From the NCBI RefSeq assembly GCF_036226765.1, contig NZ_CP109017.1, positions 7,193,001 to 7,257,000 on the forward strand: a stretch of 64,000 nucleotides of DNA. The letters are read 5' to 3'. Positions 50,001 to 57,333 of the stretch are shown in pieces; positions within the stretch are counted from its first letter, which is position 1, and each line of letters starts with the position of its first letter. The position numbers and the translations under genes are program-made. The DNA is from Streptomyces sp. NBC_00670. GTDB lineage: Bacteria > Actinomycetota > Actinomycetes > Streptomycetales > Streptomycetaceae. The notes under the pieces were generated by a model, which was not told the origin of the DNA, ran no database searches, and saw only the letters and a list, made by a program, of their open reading frames with translations.

Positions 50001-50378
50001 GTTGCTCGCGTCGAACGGTCCCGAGCCGACCTTGTACCGCAGGGTGACCGCGCTGGTCCTGAGGGTCAGCCAGCCGTCGGCGGTCCGCGAGGTGTACGAG
50101 GCCGGGGAGAACCCGCTGCGCCCGATCGCGTTGAACGTCGGGTCGTCGGTGAACTTCCCGTCGGCCGCGTACTCGGTACGGATCAGCGTCGGTGAGAGGA
50201 CCTGGAAACGGGCGTCACCGGAGGTGACGGTCGGGATGCGGTGGCTCTGCGCACCCTTGGCCGTCGCCGCGCCGGTGCCTGCCACGGTCATGGCGGCGGC
50301 GACCGCGAGAACGGTGGCCACCCCCGTGTGTCGTCGTACGGTTCTCAGTCGTCTTCTCGGCGGTGAGGTGCTGGTCAT
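47082..50378 (-). CDS. Secreted GH31 glycosidase with two CBM35/CBM6-like modules in the N-terminal region
   Basis: A 1098-aa exported enzyme. The signal peptide (1-40) is followed by the start of the GH31 beta-sandwich. Two modules of about 125 residues, near 153-279 and 304-431, each have CEGED/CEAEA openings and DLRYAN/RVRYAN cores typical of CBM6/35 jelly rolls. The GH31 barrel follows, with the nucleophile Asp in FWWLDWCCD (about 680) and the acid/base Asp in HFTGDTSSTW (about 754). The end resembles DUF5110. The family includes alpha-glucosidases, alpha-xylosidases and transglucosidases; exact specificity is unknown, but the modules indicate a polymer or branched oligosaccharide. ATG 50378; AGGAG lies rather far upstream. 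Confidence 0.9.
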   Translation of the reverse strand: MTSTSPPRRRLRTVRRHTGVATVLAVAAAMTVAGTGAATAKGAQSHRIPTVTSGDARFQVLSPTLIRTEYAADGKFTDDPTFNAIGRSGFSPASYTSRTADGWLTLRTSAVTLRYKVGSGPFDASNLSVNVTAGDSPVTASPWHRLTCTLGALCEGEDLQLNGVSLASDHRDHTGVGFAAGFEGTGASASADIDVKEAGSYQFDLRYANSVGGDGKNETRTLTLTVDGGSPQKISLPTTGSWDTWKLATAKVDLGAGHHTLALTRTASDSGDVNLDSVALVRPGDSYPSVATTAIRDCAFGVSCEAEAGRIGGSAAGATDHTGYAGTGFVAELNKGSGLTTHLVGVPADGTYTLRVRYANGTGGDGQHKTRTASVTAGDAHATLEFPATDNWDDWQTASVPVKLSKGENDVTLGCPDDGSCHINADTVSVAATGDPAPAPHLALGGYRRGLDGVTGSGAAPVTTPGLLNKDGWYLLDDTPSALYDTATKKIRQRPEHKGGAYQDGYLFGYGHDYKQGLTDLATLTGPPALLPQWAYGVWYSEYIDRTAEDYQKKILPAFRSEGVPLDVLVTDTDFKAVNDWNGWEIDQKKFPDPKGFFTDWSDAQGLHNTLNVHPSILGSDPQFAKAQATAKGKLKKGGCGGSAGATGDCYTFDFGDPDQVQAYLDLHRTMDQQGNDFWWLDWCCDASQSSLPGVTPDAWINQQYASMTAENEGRGFVLSRAYGSLQAAGYSGQAGLPTGPWADKRSTVHFTGDTSSTWGVLKMEVGYTPGESAATGMASITHDIGGHNDTTGLTGSEQYTDNGQTRTTHKLPDDLYARWVQFGTFQPIDRLHSNHSDRLPWQYGTAARKSADAFLNLREDLVPYTYSLAEEANRTGVPIVRPTYLEYPDEAKAYATAGSEYFYGSDVLVAPVTDPGNSATTSVWFPPGQWTDYFTGKTYTGGTTQDVTTTLDTMPVFIRAGGIMPTRTHDVSSNDHNPLTDVTLTVAAGKSGSYRLYEDDGVGTGRHHSATTTVRYRVKGAQHSVSIGGVKGSFRGQVKKREWTVSLVGLGDRVPTKVSANGKRLSPKSYHLDRDTGALTVTLPSRSVHAPVTVSFR

Positions 50379-50550
50379 GGACAATTCCGTTTCTCCTGTC
50401 GGCCATGCCGCTCGTCCACGCCGGGCGGGCCGCGCCGGATGATCGGCCGCACAGCGTGCACATGGCATAGGAGCACGGACCTCCGGTTCATGTCCATGCA
50501 AGTGACTCGACGGAATCGGTGAGTTGCGGAAATTCGCCCGGTACCGGTCG

Positions 50551-51168
50551 CTACGCGTCCGCGGGGACGGCGGCCCTGGTCAGCGTGGTCGCCGTGCGTA
50601 CGGCGCTGGCGACGGCGGTCTCCGGATCGAGCCCGCACAGATCGGTGAGGACGAACAGCGCTTCGGCGCTCACCGCCACCGCGAGGTCCCGTTTCAGCTG
50701 TGCGAGGGCCTCCGGGTCGCTCGCCCCGAGCGTGTCCCGGAGCGGCAGCAGCGCGTGGTCGATCAGTCCGAAACGGATGCCCGGGCGGGCGCTCACGGCC
50801 TCCGGCCGGACGATCGTCGCCGCGATCATGGCGCGCACCGCACCCTGCCGGGCGAGCACGCCGCGCAGCAGGAACTCGGTGGCGAACGCGACCCGTTCGA
50901 CCGGGTCCGTGCTGTCCGTGACCGGCGCCAGGGCCTCGGCGGGGGGCGGCCAGGCGCCCGCCAGGGCCTCGCTGACCAGCGAGGGCAGGTCCGGGAAGTA
51001 GCGGTAGGCGGTGGCCTCGGAGACCAGGGCCGCGCGGGCGACCAGGGGCATCGTCAACTCCGTGCCGGCGGCGATCAGTTCGCGGGCGGCCGTCACGATC
51101 GCCGTCCGGGTGCGCTGCCGCTGGTTGGCGCGGCCGCCGGCTGCACCTGTGCCCGTGTGTGCGGTCAT
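50551..51168 (-). CDS. TetR-family regulator (divergent from cupin gene)
   Basis: A 205-aa repressor. The helix-turn-helix is RTRTAIVTAARELIAAGTELTMPLVARAALVSEATAYRYFPDLPSL; the remainder is a helical ligand domain (EFLLRGVLARQGAVRAMIAATIVRPEA). ATG 51168 follows AAGGAG at good spacing. It is divergent from the cupin/hydrolase/exporter genes; the palindromes TGAGAGTcaACTCTCA and CTCTCgttatGAGAG lie between. It likely represses both sides until a small hydrophobic compound binds. Confidence 0.92.
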   Translation of the reverse strand: MTAHTGTGAAGGRANQRQRTRTAIVTAARELIAAGTELTMPLVARAALVSEATAYRYFPDLPSLVSEALAGAWPPPAEALAPVTDSTDPVERVAFATEFLLRGVLARQGAVRAMIAATIVRPEAVSARPGIRFGLIDHALLPLRDTLGASDPEALAQLKRDLAVAVSAEALFVLTDLCGLDPETAVASAVRTATTLTRAAVPADA

Positions 51169-51214
51169 CGGGCGCTCCTTCCTCCTGTTGGGTGGCTCCC
51201 ATGGTAGCGCTTAC

Positions 51215-51281
51215 CTCTCGTTATGAGAGCTCACTTGCATTACGGGATTCCCGTCTCTACTCTCCTGAGAGTCAACTCTCA
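51215..51281 (+). promoter_or_regulatory. Promoter and two TetR operators of the cupin gene cluster
   Basis: TTGCAT (51235-51240) and TACTCT (51258-51263) have a 17-base spacer. TGAGAGTcaACTCTCA (51266-51281) is a perfect palindrome at the transcription start. CTCTCgttatGAGAG (51215-51229) lies just upstream of the -35 and shares the GAGAG half-site. Confidence 0.7.
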
Positions 51282-51302
51282 CGAACCGCGAAAGGGGACG
51301 GC

Positions 51303-51770
51303 ATGAGCGCCACGAACCAGCCGTCCGTCGTCGGACCGGACGACGGCGAGAGCATCCAGCTCGGCACCACCCGCATGCGCATCCTGGAGGACGGCAGCAC
51401 CACCGGACACCGCCTGGGCATCGGTGAGATCACGCTCGCCCCGCACACGGAGGGCCCGCCCCAGCACCGCCACGCCCAGCACGACGAGGGCTTCTACGTC
51501 GTCTCCGGCACCGTCCACTTCACCGTCGGCGACACCACGCACGAGGCCCCGGCCGGCACCCTCGCGATGATCCCGCCGGGCGCCCCGCACACCTTCGCCA
51601 ACCTCGGCGACGAACCGGCCGTCCTCCTCAACACCTTCACACCCGACCTGTACGTGCAGTACTTCCGCGACCTGCGGAACATGATCGCCGGCGGCCAGGA
51701 GCTGACCCCGGAGTCGACGGTCGCCGTGATGAGCCGTTACGCCACGGTCCCGGCGACCGACTTCGCCTGA
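51303..51770 (+). CDS. Cupin-domain protein
   Basis: A 155-aa single-domain cupin. The metal motif HRHAQHDEGFYVVSGTVHFTVG (two His plus Glu) and the second motif PPGAPHTFANLG are complete, so a bound metal is likely. It may be a small dioxygenase, isomerase or quercetinase-like enzyme, or a sensor. ATG 51303 has GAAAGGGGA upstream. It is the first gene of a plus-strand set with an alpha/beta hydrolase and an MFS exporter, divergent from a TetR gene. Quinone or flavonoid detoxification is a reasonable guess only. Confidence 0.85.
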   Translation: MSATNQPSVVGPDDGESIQLGTTRMRILEDGSTTGHRLGIGEITLAPHTEGPPQHRHAQHDEGFYVVSGTVHFTVGDTTHEAPAGTLAMIPPGAPHTFANLGDEPAVLLNTFTPDLYVQYFRDLRNMIAGGQELTPESTVAVMSRYATVPATDFA

Positions 51771-51842
51771 CGACGCCGCCCTTCCCGCAGTTCTCCCTCT
51801 CCCTTCCCGCGGCTCGTCCGCGCCGCACCAAGGAGCACCGAC

Positions 51843-52652
51843 ATGACCCGCACCACCCACACCCTCACCCTCGACCAGGGCACCGTCGACGTCACCGTCG
51901 ACCAGTACGGTGAGCAGGGCCACCCCTTCCTCCTGCTGCACGGAGGCGGCGGCCCGGCCACCGTCACCCCGTTCGCCGGCCTGCTCTCCGCACAGCGCCC
52001 CGCCAGGGTGTTCACCCCCGTCCACCCCGGCTTCGACGGCACCACCCGCCCGGACCGGCTCACCGACGTCCCCACCCTGGCCCGGATCTACGCCGAACTC
52101 CTCGACACCCTCGGCCTGCGGGACGTCGCCGTCGTCGGCAACTCCATCGGCGGCTGGATCGCCGCCGAACTGGCGGCCCTGGGCAGCGACCGGATCACCA
52201 GCGTCACCCTCGTCAACGCCGTCGGCATCGCCGTCCCCGGCCACCCCGTCGCCGACACCTTCCCCCTGACGCCGGTGGAGCTCTCCCGGCTCTCCTTCCA
52301 CGACCCGTCGAAGTTCCGCTTCGACCCCTCGGCGCTCACCGACGCACAGCGCGCGGTCATGGCCGGCAACCGGGCCGCACTCCAGGTCTACTCGGGCCCG
52401 CACACCATGGCCGACCCCACCCTCACCGACCGGCTGGCCAAGATCGCCCACCCGACGCTGGTGGCCTGGGGCGAGAGCGACCAGGTCGTCGACGCCCACT
52501 ACGGGCGCGCCTACGCCGAGGCCGTACCCGGCGCCGAGTTCCGGCTCCTCCGGGGCACCGGACACATGCCGCAGACCGAGACCCCCGAGCAACTGCTCAC
52601 GGTGGTCTGGGACTTCGCCGACGCCCACGCCACCCACCGGCCGCAGCACTGA
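51843..52652 (+). CDS. Alpha/beta-fold hydrolase
   Basis: A 269-aa cytoplasmic hydrolase. The oxyanion HGGGGP, the nucleophile elbow VVGNSIGGW (Ser about 101), the acid region VAWGESDQVV and the catalytic His in GTGHMPQTE are all visible. Relatives include esterases, C-C bond hydrolases and epoxide-hydrolase-like enzymes. ATG 51843 has AAGGAG upstream. It lies 72 bp after the cupin gene and 20 bp before the exporter gene, so the three likely form one unit acting on one compound. Confidence 0.88.
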   Translation: MTRTTHTLTLDQGTVDVTVDQYGEQGHPFLLLHGGGGPATVTPFAGLLSAQRPARVFTPVHPGFDGTTRPDRLTDVPTLARIYAELLDTLGLRDVAVVGNSIGGWIAAELAALGSDRITSVTLVNAVGIAVPGHPVADTFPLTPVELSRLSFHDPSKFRFDPSALTDAQRAVMAGNRAALQVYSGPHTMADPTLTDRLAKIAHPTLVAWGESDQVVDAHYGRAYAEAVPGAEFRLLRGTGHMPQTETPEQLLTVVWDFADAHATHRPQH

Positions 52653-52672
52653 CCGGCGGACGGAGCACCGAC

Positions 52673-54067
52673 GTGCCGGCGACCGACCGCGGGCGACCGA
52701 CGGTGATCCTGGCCGTGTGCTGCCTCAGCGTGCTGCTGGTCAGCCTCGACACCACGATCCTCAACGTCGCCCTGCCCTCCGTCCAGGCGGACCTGCACTG
52801 CTCGCTCGCGGGACTGCAGTGGACCCTGGACGCGTACACCCTCGTCCTGGCCTCGCTGCTCATCCTGGCCGGCGCCACCGCCGACCGGGTGGGCCGACGC
52901 CGCGTCCTCCACCTCGGCCTCGTGCTGTTCACCGGCGGCTCCGCCCTGTGCAGCCTGGCCCCCTCGCTGAACTGGCTGATCGTCTTCCGCATGGCGCAGG
53001 CGCTGGGCGGCTGCATGCTCACCCCGGTCGCCATGGCCATCCTCACGCACGCCCACCCGCGGCCGAAGGAGCGGGCCCGGGCCATCGGCGTGTGGGGCGG
53101 GGTGGTCGGCATCAGCATGGCGGCCGGGCCGATCCTCGGCGGTGTGCTGGTACAGAGCGCCGGGTGGCGGTCGGTGTTCTGGCTCAACGTGCCCATCGGG
53201 CTCGCCGCGCTGCTGCTCGCCGCCGTGTTCGTCCCGGAGTCGCGCGCGCCGCGCCCCCGCCGGGTGGACCCTGCCGGACAGCTCCTGCTGACCGCAGCGC
53301 TCGGCACGCTGACGTACGCCGTGATCGAGGCGCCGGGCCATGGCTGGACCTCGCCGCTGATCCTGTCCTGCCTGCTCGCCGCGGCGGGCGCGTCGGCCGC
53401 GTTCGTCCCCTACGAACTGCGACGCGAGGAGCCGCTGATCGACCCCCGGCTGTTCCGCGACGCCCCCTTCACCGGGGCGACGGTGATGGCGGTGTGCGCC
53501 TTCACCGCGCTCGGCGGCTTCCTGTTCGCCGCGTCCCTGCATCTGCAACGGGACCTGGGGCTCGGTGCGCCGGCGGCGGGGACGCATCTGCTGCCGATGG
53601 CGGTGCCGTCGCTGCTGTGCCCGCCGCTGGCCGGGCGGATGGTCGCCGGGCGCGGCCCGCGCCTGCCGCTGCTCCTCGCCGGGGCCGGCATGGCCGCGGG
53701 CGGCCTGCTGGCCCTCCCGGCCACCCGGCCCGACACGCACTCCACCCTGCTGCTGCACCTGGCGTTCGCGCTGTTCGGGGTGGGCTTCGGCTTCGTCAAC
53801 GCGCCCATCACCGACACGGCGGTCTCCGGCCTGTCGCGCGCCCAGGCCGGCGTGGCCGCCGCCATCGCCGCCACCAGCCGCCAGGTCGGCGCGGCCCTCG
53901 GCATCGCGGTGACCGGCGCGGTACTCGCGGCGGGAAGCCGCACGGCCGCGTGGTGGATCATCGCCGGGTGCGGTGCGGCGGTCCTCGCGGTGAGCGCCTT
54001 CACCACCGGCCGCCGGGCCGCCGCGGACCCCGACGCCGTGGTGGTGCGGCTGCCGGTGCGGGGCTAG
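52673..54067 (+). CDS. DHA2-family (14-TM) MFS exporter
   Basis: A 464-aa drug exporter. Motif DTTILNVALPSVQADLHCS at the first helix, DRVGRRRVLHLG (motif A), MAQALGGCMLTPVA, and GPILGGVLVQSAGWRSVFWLNVPIG (motif C) define the group. Fourteen membrane segments are expected. Start GTG 52673 has GGAG upstream and follows the hydrolase closely. Its stop TAG and the stop of the convergent TetR gene share the tetranucleotide CTAG. It may expel the compound processed by the cupin and hydrolase. Confidence 0.9.
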   Translation: MPATDRGRPTVILAVCCLSVLLVSLDTTILNVALPSVQADLHCSLAGLQWTLDAYTLVLASLLILAGATADRVGRRRVLHLGLVLFTGGSALCSLAPSLNWLIVFRMAQALGGCMLTPVAMAILTHAHPRPKERARAIGVWGGVVGISMAAGPILGGVLVQSAGWRSVFWLNVPIGLAALLLAAVFVPESRAPRPRRVDPAGQLLLTAALGTLTYAVIEAPGHGWTSPLILSCLLAAAGASAAFVPYELRREEPLIDPRLFRDAPFTGATVMAVCAFTALGGFLFAASLHLQRDLGLGAPAAGTHLLPMAVPSLLCPPLAGRMVAGRGPRLPLLLAGAGMAAGGLLALPATRPDTHSTLLLHLAFALFGVGFGFVNAPITDTAVSGLSRAQAGVAAAIAATSRQVGAALGIAVTGAVLAAGSRTAAWWIIAGCGAAVLAVSAFTTGRRAAADPDAVVVRLPVRG

Positions 54068-54684
54068 GGCCTGTCGTCGGCGGGCTGCCGTAGCCCCGCG
54101 ACGAGGATGCCGACGAGGCGGCGGGCGTCGTAGTCCGGGTCGTGTTCCGCCCCGATGCAGAGGTTGCCGACGCCGCGCATCAGCTCGTACGCCTTCGGGC
54201 CGGGGCGGATCTCGCCGGACGCGGCCGCCGCGTCCATCAGCTCGGCGCAGACGGGGAGCAGACGGTCGAGGAAGTGGGCGTGCAGCGACTGGAAACCGGG
54301 GTCGTCGGAGCGCAGTACGGAGGCGAGGCCGTGCTTGGTGACCAGGAAGTCGACGAAGAGGTCGATCCACTGGGCGAGGGCGGCGTGCGGGGTCGCGGCG
54401 CTCGCCAGCAGGGCCGGGCCGGCCTCGGCGCAGGCCTCGATCTGGTGCCGGTAGACGGCGACGATGAGGTCCGCGCGGGTGGGGAAGTGACGGTAGATCG
54501 TGCCGGTGCCGACGCCCGCCCTGGCGGCGATGTCCCGTACCGGGGCCTCCACGCCGGAGGCGACGAAGGCCGCGGCGGCCGCGTCCAGGAGGCTCTGGGC
54601 GTTGCGGCGGGCGTCCGACCGCTTGGACCGGGCGGACGGGGCGGACGGGTCGGACTGGGCCGTGCGGTCGTCGGCGTCTTGCAC
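54064..54684 (-). CDS. TetR-family regulator (convergent with exporter)
   Basis: A 206-aa repressor. The helix-turn-helix is NAQSLLDAAAAAFVASGVEAPVRDIAARAGVGTGTIYRHFPTRADLI, followed by a TetR_C-type helical domain (VDFLVTKHGLASVLRSDDPGFQS). GTG 54684 has AAGGGA upstream. A similar protein is encoded at 61133-61708, sharing the VTKHGL/VTVKYGV region, so the two belong to one subfamily. It overlaps the exporter stop by four bases; regulation of that exporter is possible, but a TetR gene on the other side of the block exists too. Confidence 0.9.
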   Translation of the reverse strand: MQDADDRTAQSDPSAPSARSKRSDARRNAQSLLDAAAAAFVASGVEAPVRDIAARAGVGTGTIYRHFPTRADLIVAVYRHQIEACAEAGPALLASAATPHAALAQWIDLFVDFLVTKHGLASVLRSDDPGFQSLHAHFLDRLLPVCAELMDAAAASGEIRPGPKAYELMRGVGNLCIGAEHDPDYDARRLVGILVAGLRQPADDRP

Positions 54685-54803
54685 GCGCGCGTCCCTTCGG
54701 TGTGGGCGTTGGCGGGGGCCGTCTTGGCGGCCCCCATTGTCGCACCGGTGGGTGGGGGTGGGGTTGCGGGTGCGTCGACGGCCGGCCGCCGGTGGGGTGT
54801 TTC

Positions 54804-54823
54804 GCGCAGTTCCCCGCGCCCCT
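54804..54823. repeat. REP-like 20-mer, third copy
   Basis: gcgcagttccccgcgcccct, identical to 2061-2080 and inverted relative to 2177-2196. It lies in the 164-bp gap between the TetR and symporter genes, where no gene is seen. Confidence 0.7.
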
Positions 54824-54848
54824 GAAGGGGCGTGCCGTCGGTTCCCTG

Positions 54849-55868
54849 TCAGGAGGCGGCCTCCGCATCCCTCGGGGTGCGGCGGGCCATCCAGGCCGCT
54901 GTCAGGGCGCCGGAGATGTTGTGCCAGACGGAGAAGACCGCGGCGGGGAGGGCGGCGAGGGGGGTGAAGTGGGCGGTGGCCAGGGACGCGGCGAGGCCGG
55001 AGTTCTGCATGCCGACCTCGAAGGCCATCGCGCGGGCGGCGGGGCGGCCGAGGCGGGTGAGCCGGCCGCAGCAGTAACCGAGGGCCAGCCCGCAGCCGTT
55101 GTGCAGTACGACCGCCAGCAGGACGGTCCCCGCCGCCGACTTCAGCGTGTCCGCGCTGCCCGCCACCACCACGGCGACGATCGCGGCGATGGCGAGCGAG
55201 GACAGCCACGGCATCGCGCCCAGCACCCGCTCGACCCGGCGCCCGGCGACCAGTCGCACCACCAGCCCCGCGAGGACGGGCAGCAGCACCGTCTTGAGGA
55301 TGTCGGTCACCATCGACCCCGCGTCCACCGGCAGGTACTCGCCCGCCAGCAGCAGCGTCAGCGGCGGGGTCAGCAGCGGCGCGAGGACGGTGGAGACGGT
55401 GGCCACCGAGACGGACAGGGCCACGTCGCCCCGCGCCAGATACGTCACCACGTTGGACGCGGTCCCGCTCGGCGCGCAGCCGACGAGGATGACACCGGCG
55501 GCCAGCGCGGGCGACAGGTGCAGCAGGTGGGCGAGGAGCCAGCCGAGCCCTGGCATGATCACGTAGTGGGCGGCCAGGCCGAGCAGCACCACCCAGGGGC
55601 GCCGGGCGACGCCCCGGAAGTCGTCGAGCGACATCGTGAGCCCCATGCAGAACATGACCACGCCCAGGAGGTAGGGCACATCGGTGCCGTACCCCGAGAA
55701 CGTGCCGGGGAAGAGCAGACCGGCCACGCCCGCGGCGATGACGAGGAGCGGGAAGACGGTGACGGCACGGCGGGCGGCACGGTCGGCCGGGGCCGGGCCG
55801 CCGCCCGTGCCCGTGGGGGAACCGGTGGCCGGTGTGGGGGACGACTGGGAGCTCTGCATACGATGCAT
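54849..55868 (-). CDS. Bile acid:sodium symporter (BASS) family transporter
   Basis: A 339-aa carrier with about ten membrane helices after a 35-residue polar N-terminus. Family signatures: GVVMFCMGLTMSLDDF, VGCAPSGTASNVVTYLARGDVALS (the discontinuous helix with the sodium site) and EVGMQNSGLAASLA. Bacterial members import organic anions such as pantoate, 2-oxo acids or sulfonates with Na+. The start may be ATG 55868 or ATG 55859; the region just upstream is AT-rich. It is not in an operon with a recognisable pathway. Confidence 0.9.
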   Translation of the reverse strand: MHRMQSSQSSPTPATGSPTGTGGGPAPADRAARRAVTVFPLLVIAAGVAGLLFPGTFSGYGTDVPYLLGVVMFCMGLTMSLDDFRGVARRPWVVLLGLAAHYVIMPGLGWLLAHLLHLSPALAAGVILVGCAPSGTASNVVTYLARGDVALSVSVATVSTVLAPLLTPPLTLLLAGEYLPVDAGSMVTDILKTVLLPVLAGLVVRLVAGRRVERVLGAMPWLSSLAIAAIVAVVVAGSADTLKSAAGTVLLAVVLHNGCGLALGYCCGRLTRLGRPAARAMAFEVGMQNSGLAASLATAHFTPLAALPAAVFSVWHNISGALTAAWMARRTPRDAEAAS

Positions 55869-55941
55869 GTAAATGCCATGTATCGGTGTGCGGCAACGCC
55901 GTCTCGGTATACGGGCAGCGCTCGGTGCGCGGGCCGCGGGA

Positions 55942-56640
55942 CTACCCGGTGGGCAACCGCCGAGCCGTCCCGGGCGTGGTCGACGGCGGCCGGGTACTCG
56001 GCACGGCGGTGGAGGTGACCTCGATGCGGTCCCCGACGCGGGCGCGGTCGTAGAACCACTTCGCGTCCCCGGCGTCGAGCCCCAGCCATCCCGTCCCGGA
56101 GCCGAGCGAGCCGACGACCTTGGCGGAGGCGAGGCCGCCGGCGTAGACCTGCGTGTTGTCGGCCGTGCGCAGCTCCACCACGTACGGCACCTTGTACGCG
56201 TAGCGGTCCTTGGCGGCGGCGTCGTCCGGGAGCAGCAGCGGTTGGCGCTTGGCGGTGACCGTCAGCGTGCCGCCGGCCGGGAACGCGCCGAGGGAGGCGG
56301 AGTCGACCCGCATCACCCGGTTCCCGGAGAGCAGTGTGTGCCCGTGGAGGTCGAGGGAGCCGTCCACCTGCCGCGGCACCGGTGCCGCCGTGGGCCGGGG
56401 CGAGGCGGCGGACGCCGCGGTCTGCCGGTGGTGGCGCGGCCCGGGGTCCTGCGGGTGCACGGCGAACACCACCGCCGTCAGCGCGCACGCGGCCGTGGCC
56501 GCGGTGCCGAACGCGGCCGTCGTCCGGCGGCGCAGCAGCCGGCGCCGCGCCCGGACGCGGATCTCGGCGGGCGGCACGGGGGCCGCGGTCTCGTGTGCGG
56601 TCGCCAGCTCGCGCAGCGCGGTGGCCAGCTCATCCGACAC
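55942..56640 (-). CDS. Membrane-anchored protein with degenerate L,D-transpeptidase-like domain
   Basis: A 232-aa protein. A cytoplasmic head of about 45 residues (ELATALRELATAHETAAPVPPAEIRVRARRRLLRRR) resembles anti-sigma-like heads and leads to one membrane helix (45-65). A Pro/Thr linker and an outside domain (105-225) follow. The end, GWLGLDAGDAKWFYDRARVGDRIEV, aligns by eye with the YkuD motif in which Cys, Arg and Ser/Asn precede DAKWLYD; here W-L-G-L-D replaces C-x-R, so the catalytic Cys is missing. The GTG 56640 start overlaps the sigma gene by 11 bp. It may sense the wall and restrain the sigma factor (inference). Confidence 0.65.
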   Translation of the reverse strand: MSDELATALRELATAHETAAPVPPAEIRVRARRRLLRRRTTAAFGTAATAACALTAVVFAVHPQDPGPRHHRQTAASAASPRPTAAPVPRQVDGSLDLHGHTLLSGNRVMRVDSASLGAFPAGGTLTVTAKRQPLLLPDDAAAKDRYAYKVPYVVELRTADNTQVYAGGLASAKVVGSLGSGTGWLGLDAGDAKWFYDRARVGDRIEVTSTAVPSTRPPSTTPGTARRLPTG

Positions 56641-57145
56641 GGCCGCTCTCCCTCCTGGCCGGCTCCTCGGCCTCGTCCACCGCCAGCCGCCGGGCCAGCG
56701 CCGCCCGCCCGCGCGACAGCCGGGCCTTGACCGTTCCCACGGGCGCACCGGTCTCGGAGGCTACCTGTTCGACACTGAGGTCGCACAGATGGTGAAGGAC
56801 GATCGCCATCCGCTGACTCTCCGGCAGCTGCCGCAACGCGGCCACCAGGGCGGCACGTTCGGGCCCCGGACCCGGCTCCGGTTCGGGCGGCGGACTGTGG
56901 CGCATCAGCTCCACCCAGCGCTTCGCCCGCCGCCAGCGGCTGACCGCGAGCCGCATGGCCACCGTGCGTATCCACGCCTCCGGCGCCTCGTCGGCCAGGA
57001 GCCCCCGACGCCGGTCCCAGGCCCGCACGAACGCCTCCTGCACCACGTCCTGCGCCTCGCCCAGGTCTCCGGTGAAGGCGTAGAGCTGCCCGGTCAGACG
57101 GGGGAACGCGGCCGCGTAGAAGGCGTCGAACTCGTCCTCGGTCAT
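56630..57145 (-). CDS. ECF sigma factor (SigE-family type)
   Basis: A 171-aa ECF sigma factor with the minimal region 2 (FDAFYAAAFPRLTGQLYAFTGDLGEAQDVVQEAFVRAWDRR) and region 4 (LRQLPESQRMAIVLHHLCDLSVEQVASETGAPVGTVKARLSRGRAAL). The fused type of the Streptomyces SigE family begins exactly this way (EFDAFYAAAFPRL). ATG 57145 has GGTGGAGA directly upstream. Its 3' end overlaps the following membrane-protein gene by 11 bp, the usual layout for a sigma factor and its membrane-bound partner. Confidence 0.92.
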   Translation of the reverse strand: MTEDEFDAFYAAAFPRLTGQLYAFTGDLGEAQDVVQEAFVRAWDRRRGLLADEAPEAWIRTVAMRLAVSRWRRAKRWVELMRHSPPPEPEPGPGPERAALVAALRQLPESQRMAIVLHHLCDLSVEQVASETGAPVGTVKARLSRGRAALARRLAVDEAEEPARRESGRVG

Positions 57146-57333
57146 GTCTCCACCGAACGTCTCGGAATCCCGTGCGACCCACCCGCCCCTGACGCACGGA
57201 CGGATCACACGGGTCGCGCACATCGAAGCACACCCCGCGGTGGACACGTCGTGGGGCCGGGGCGTTGGCGGCCGGCCCGGCATGCCGGTGCCGGGCGACG
57301 GCTGGTGTCGCCCGGCACGTGGGAGGCGGGGAT

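Noticed and set aside
47073..50195. Long plus-strand frame (over 1000 codons) opposite the GH31 gene
   Set aside because: Composition is that of an antisense shadow (Val/Arg/Gly/His) and no motif is present. GH31 motifs on the minus strand are clear.
52511..54868. Long minus-strand frame across the MFS exporter and into the TetR region
   Set aside because: Arg/Gly/Gln-rich shadow without domains; the TetR gene lies in another frame at its upstream end.
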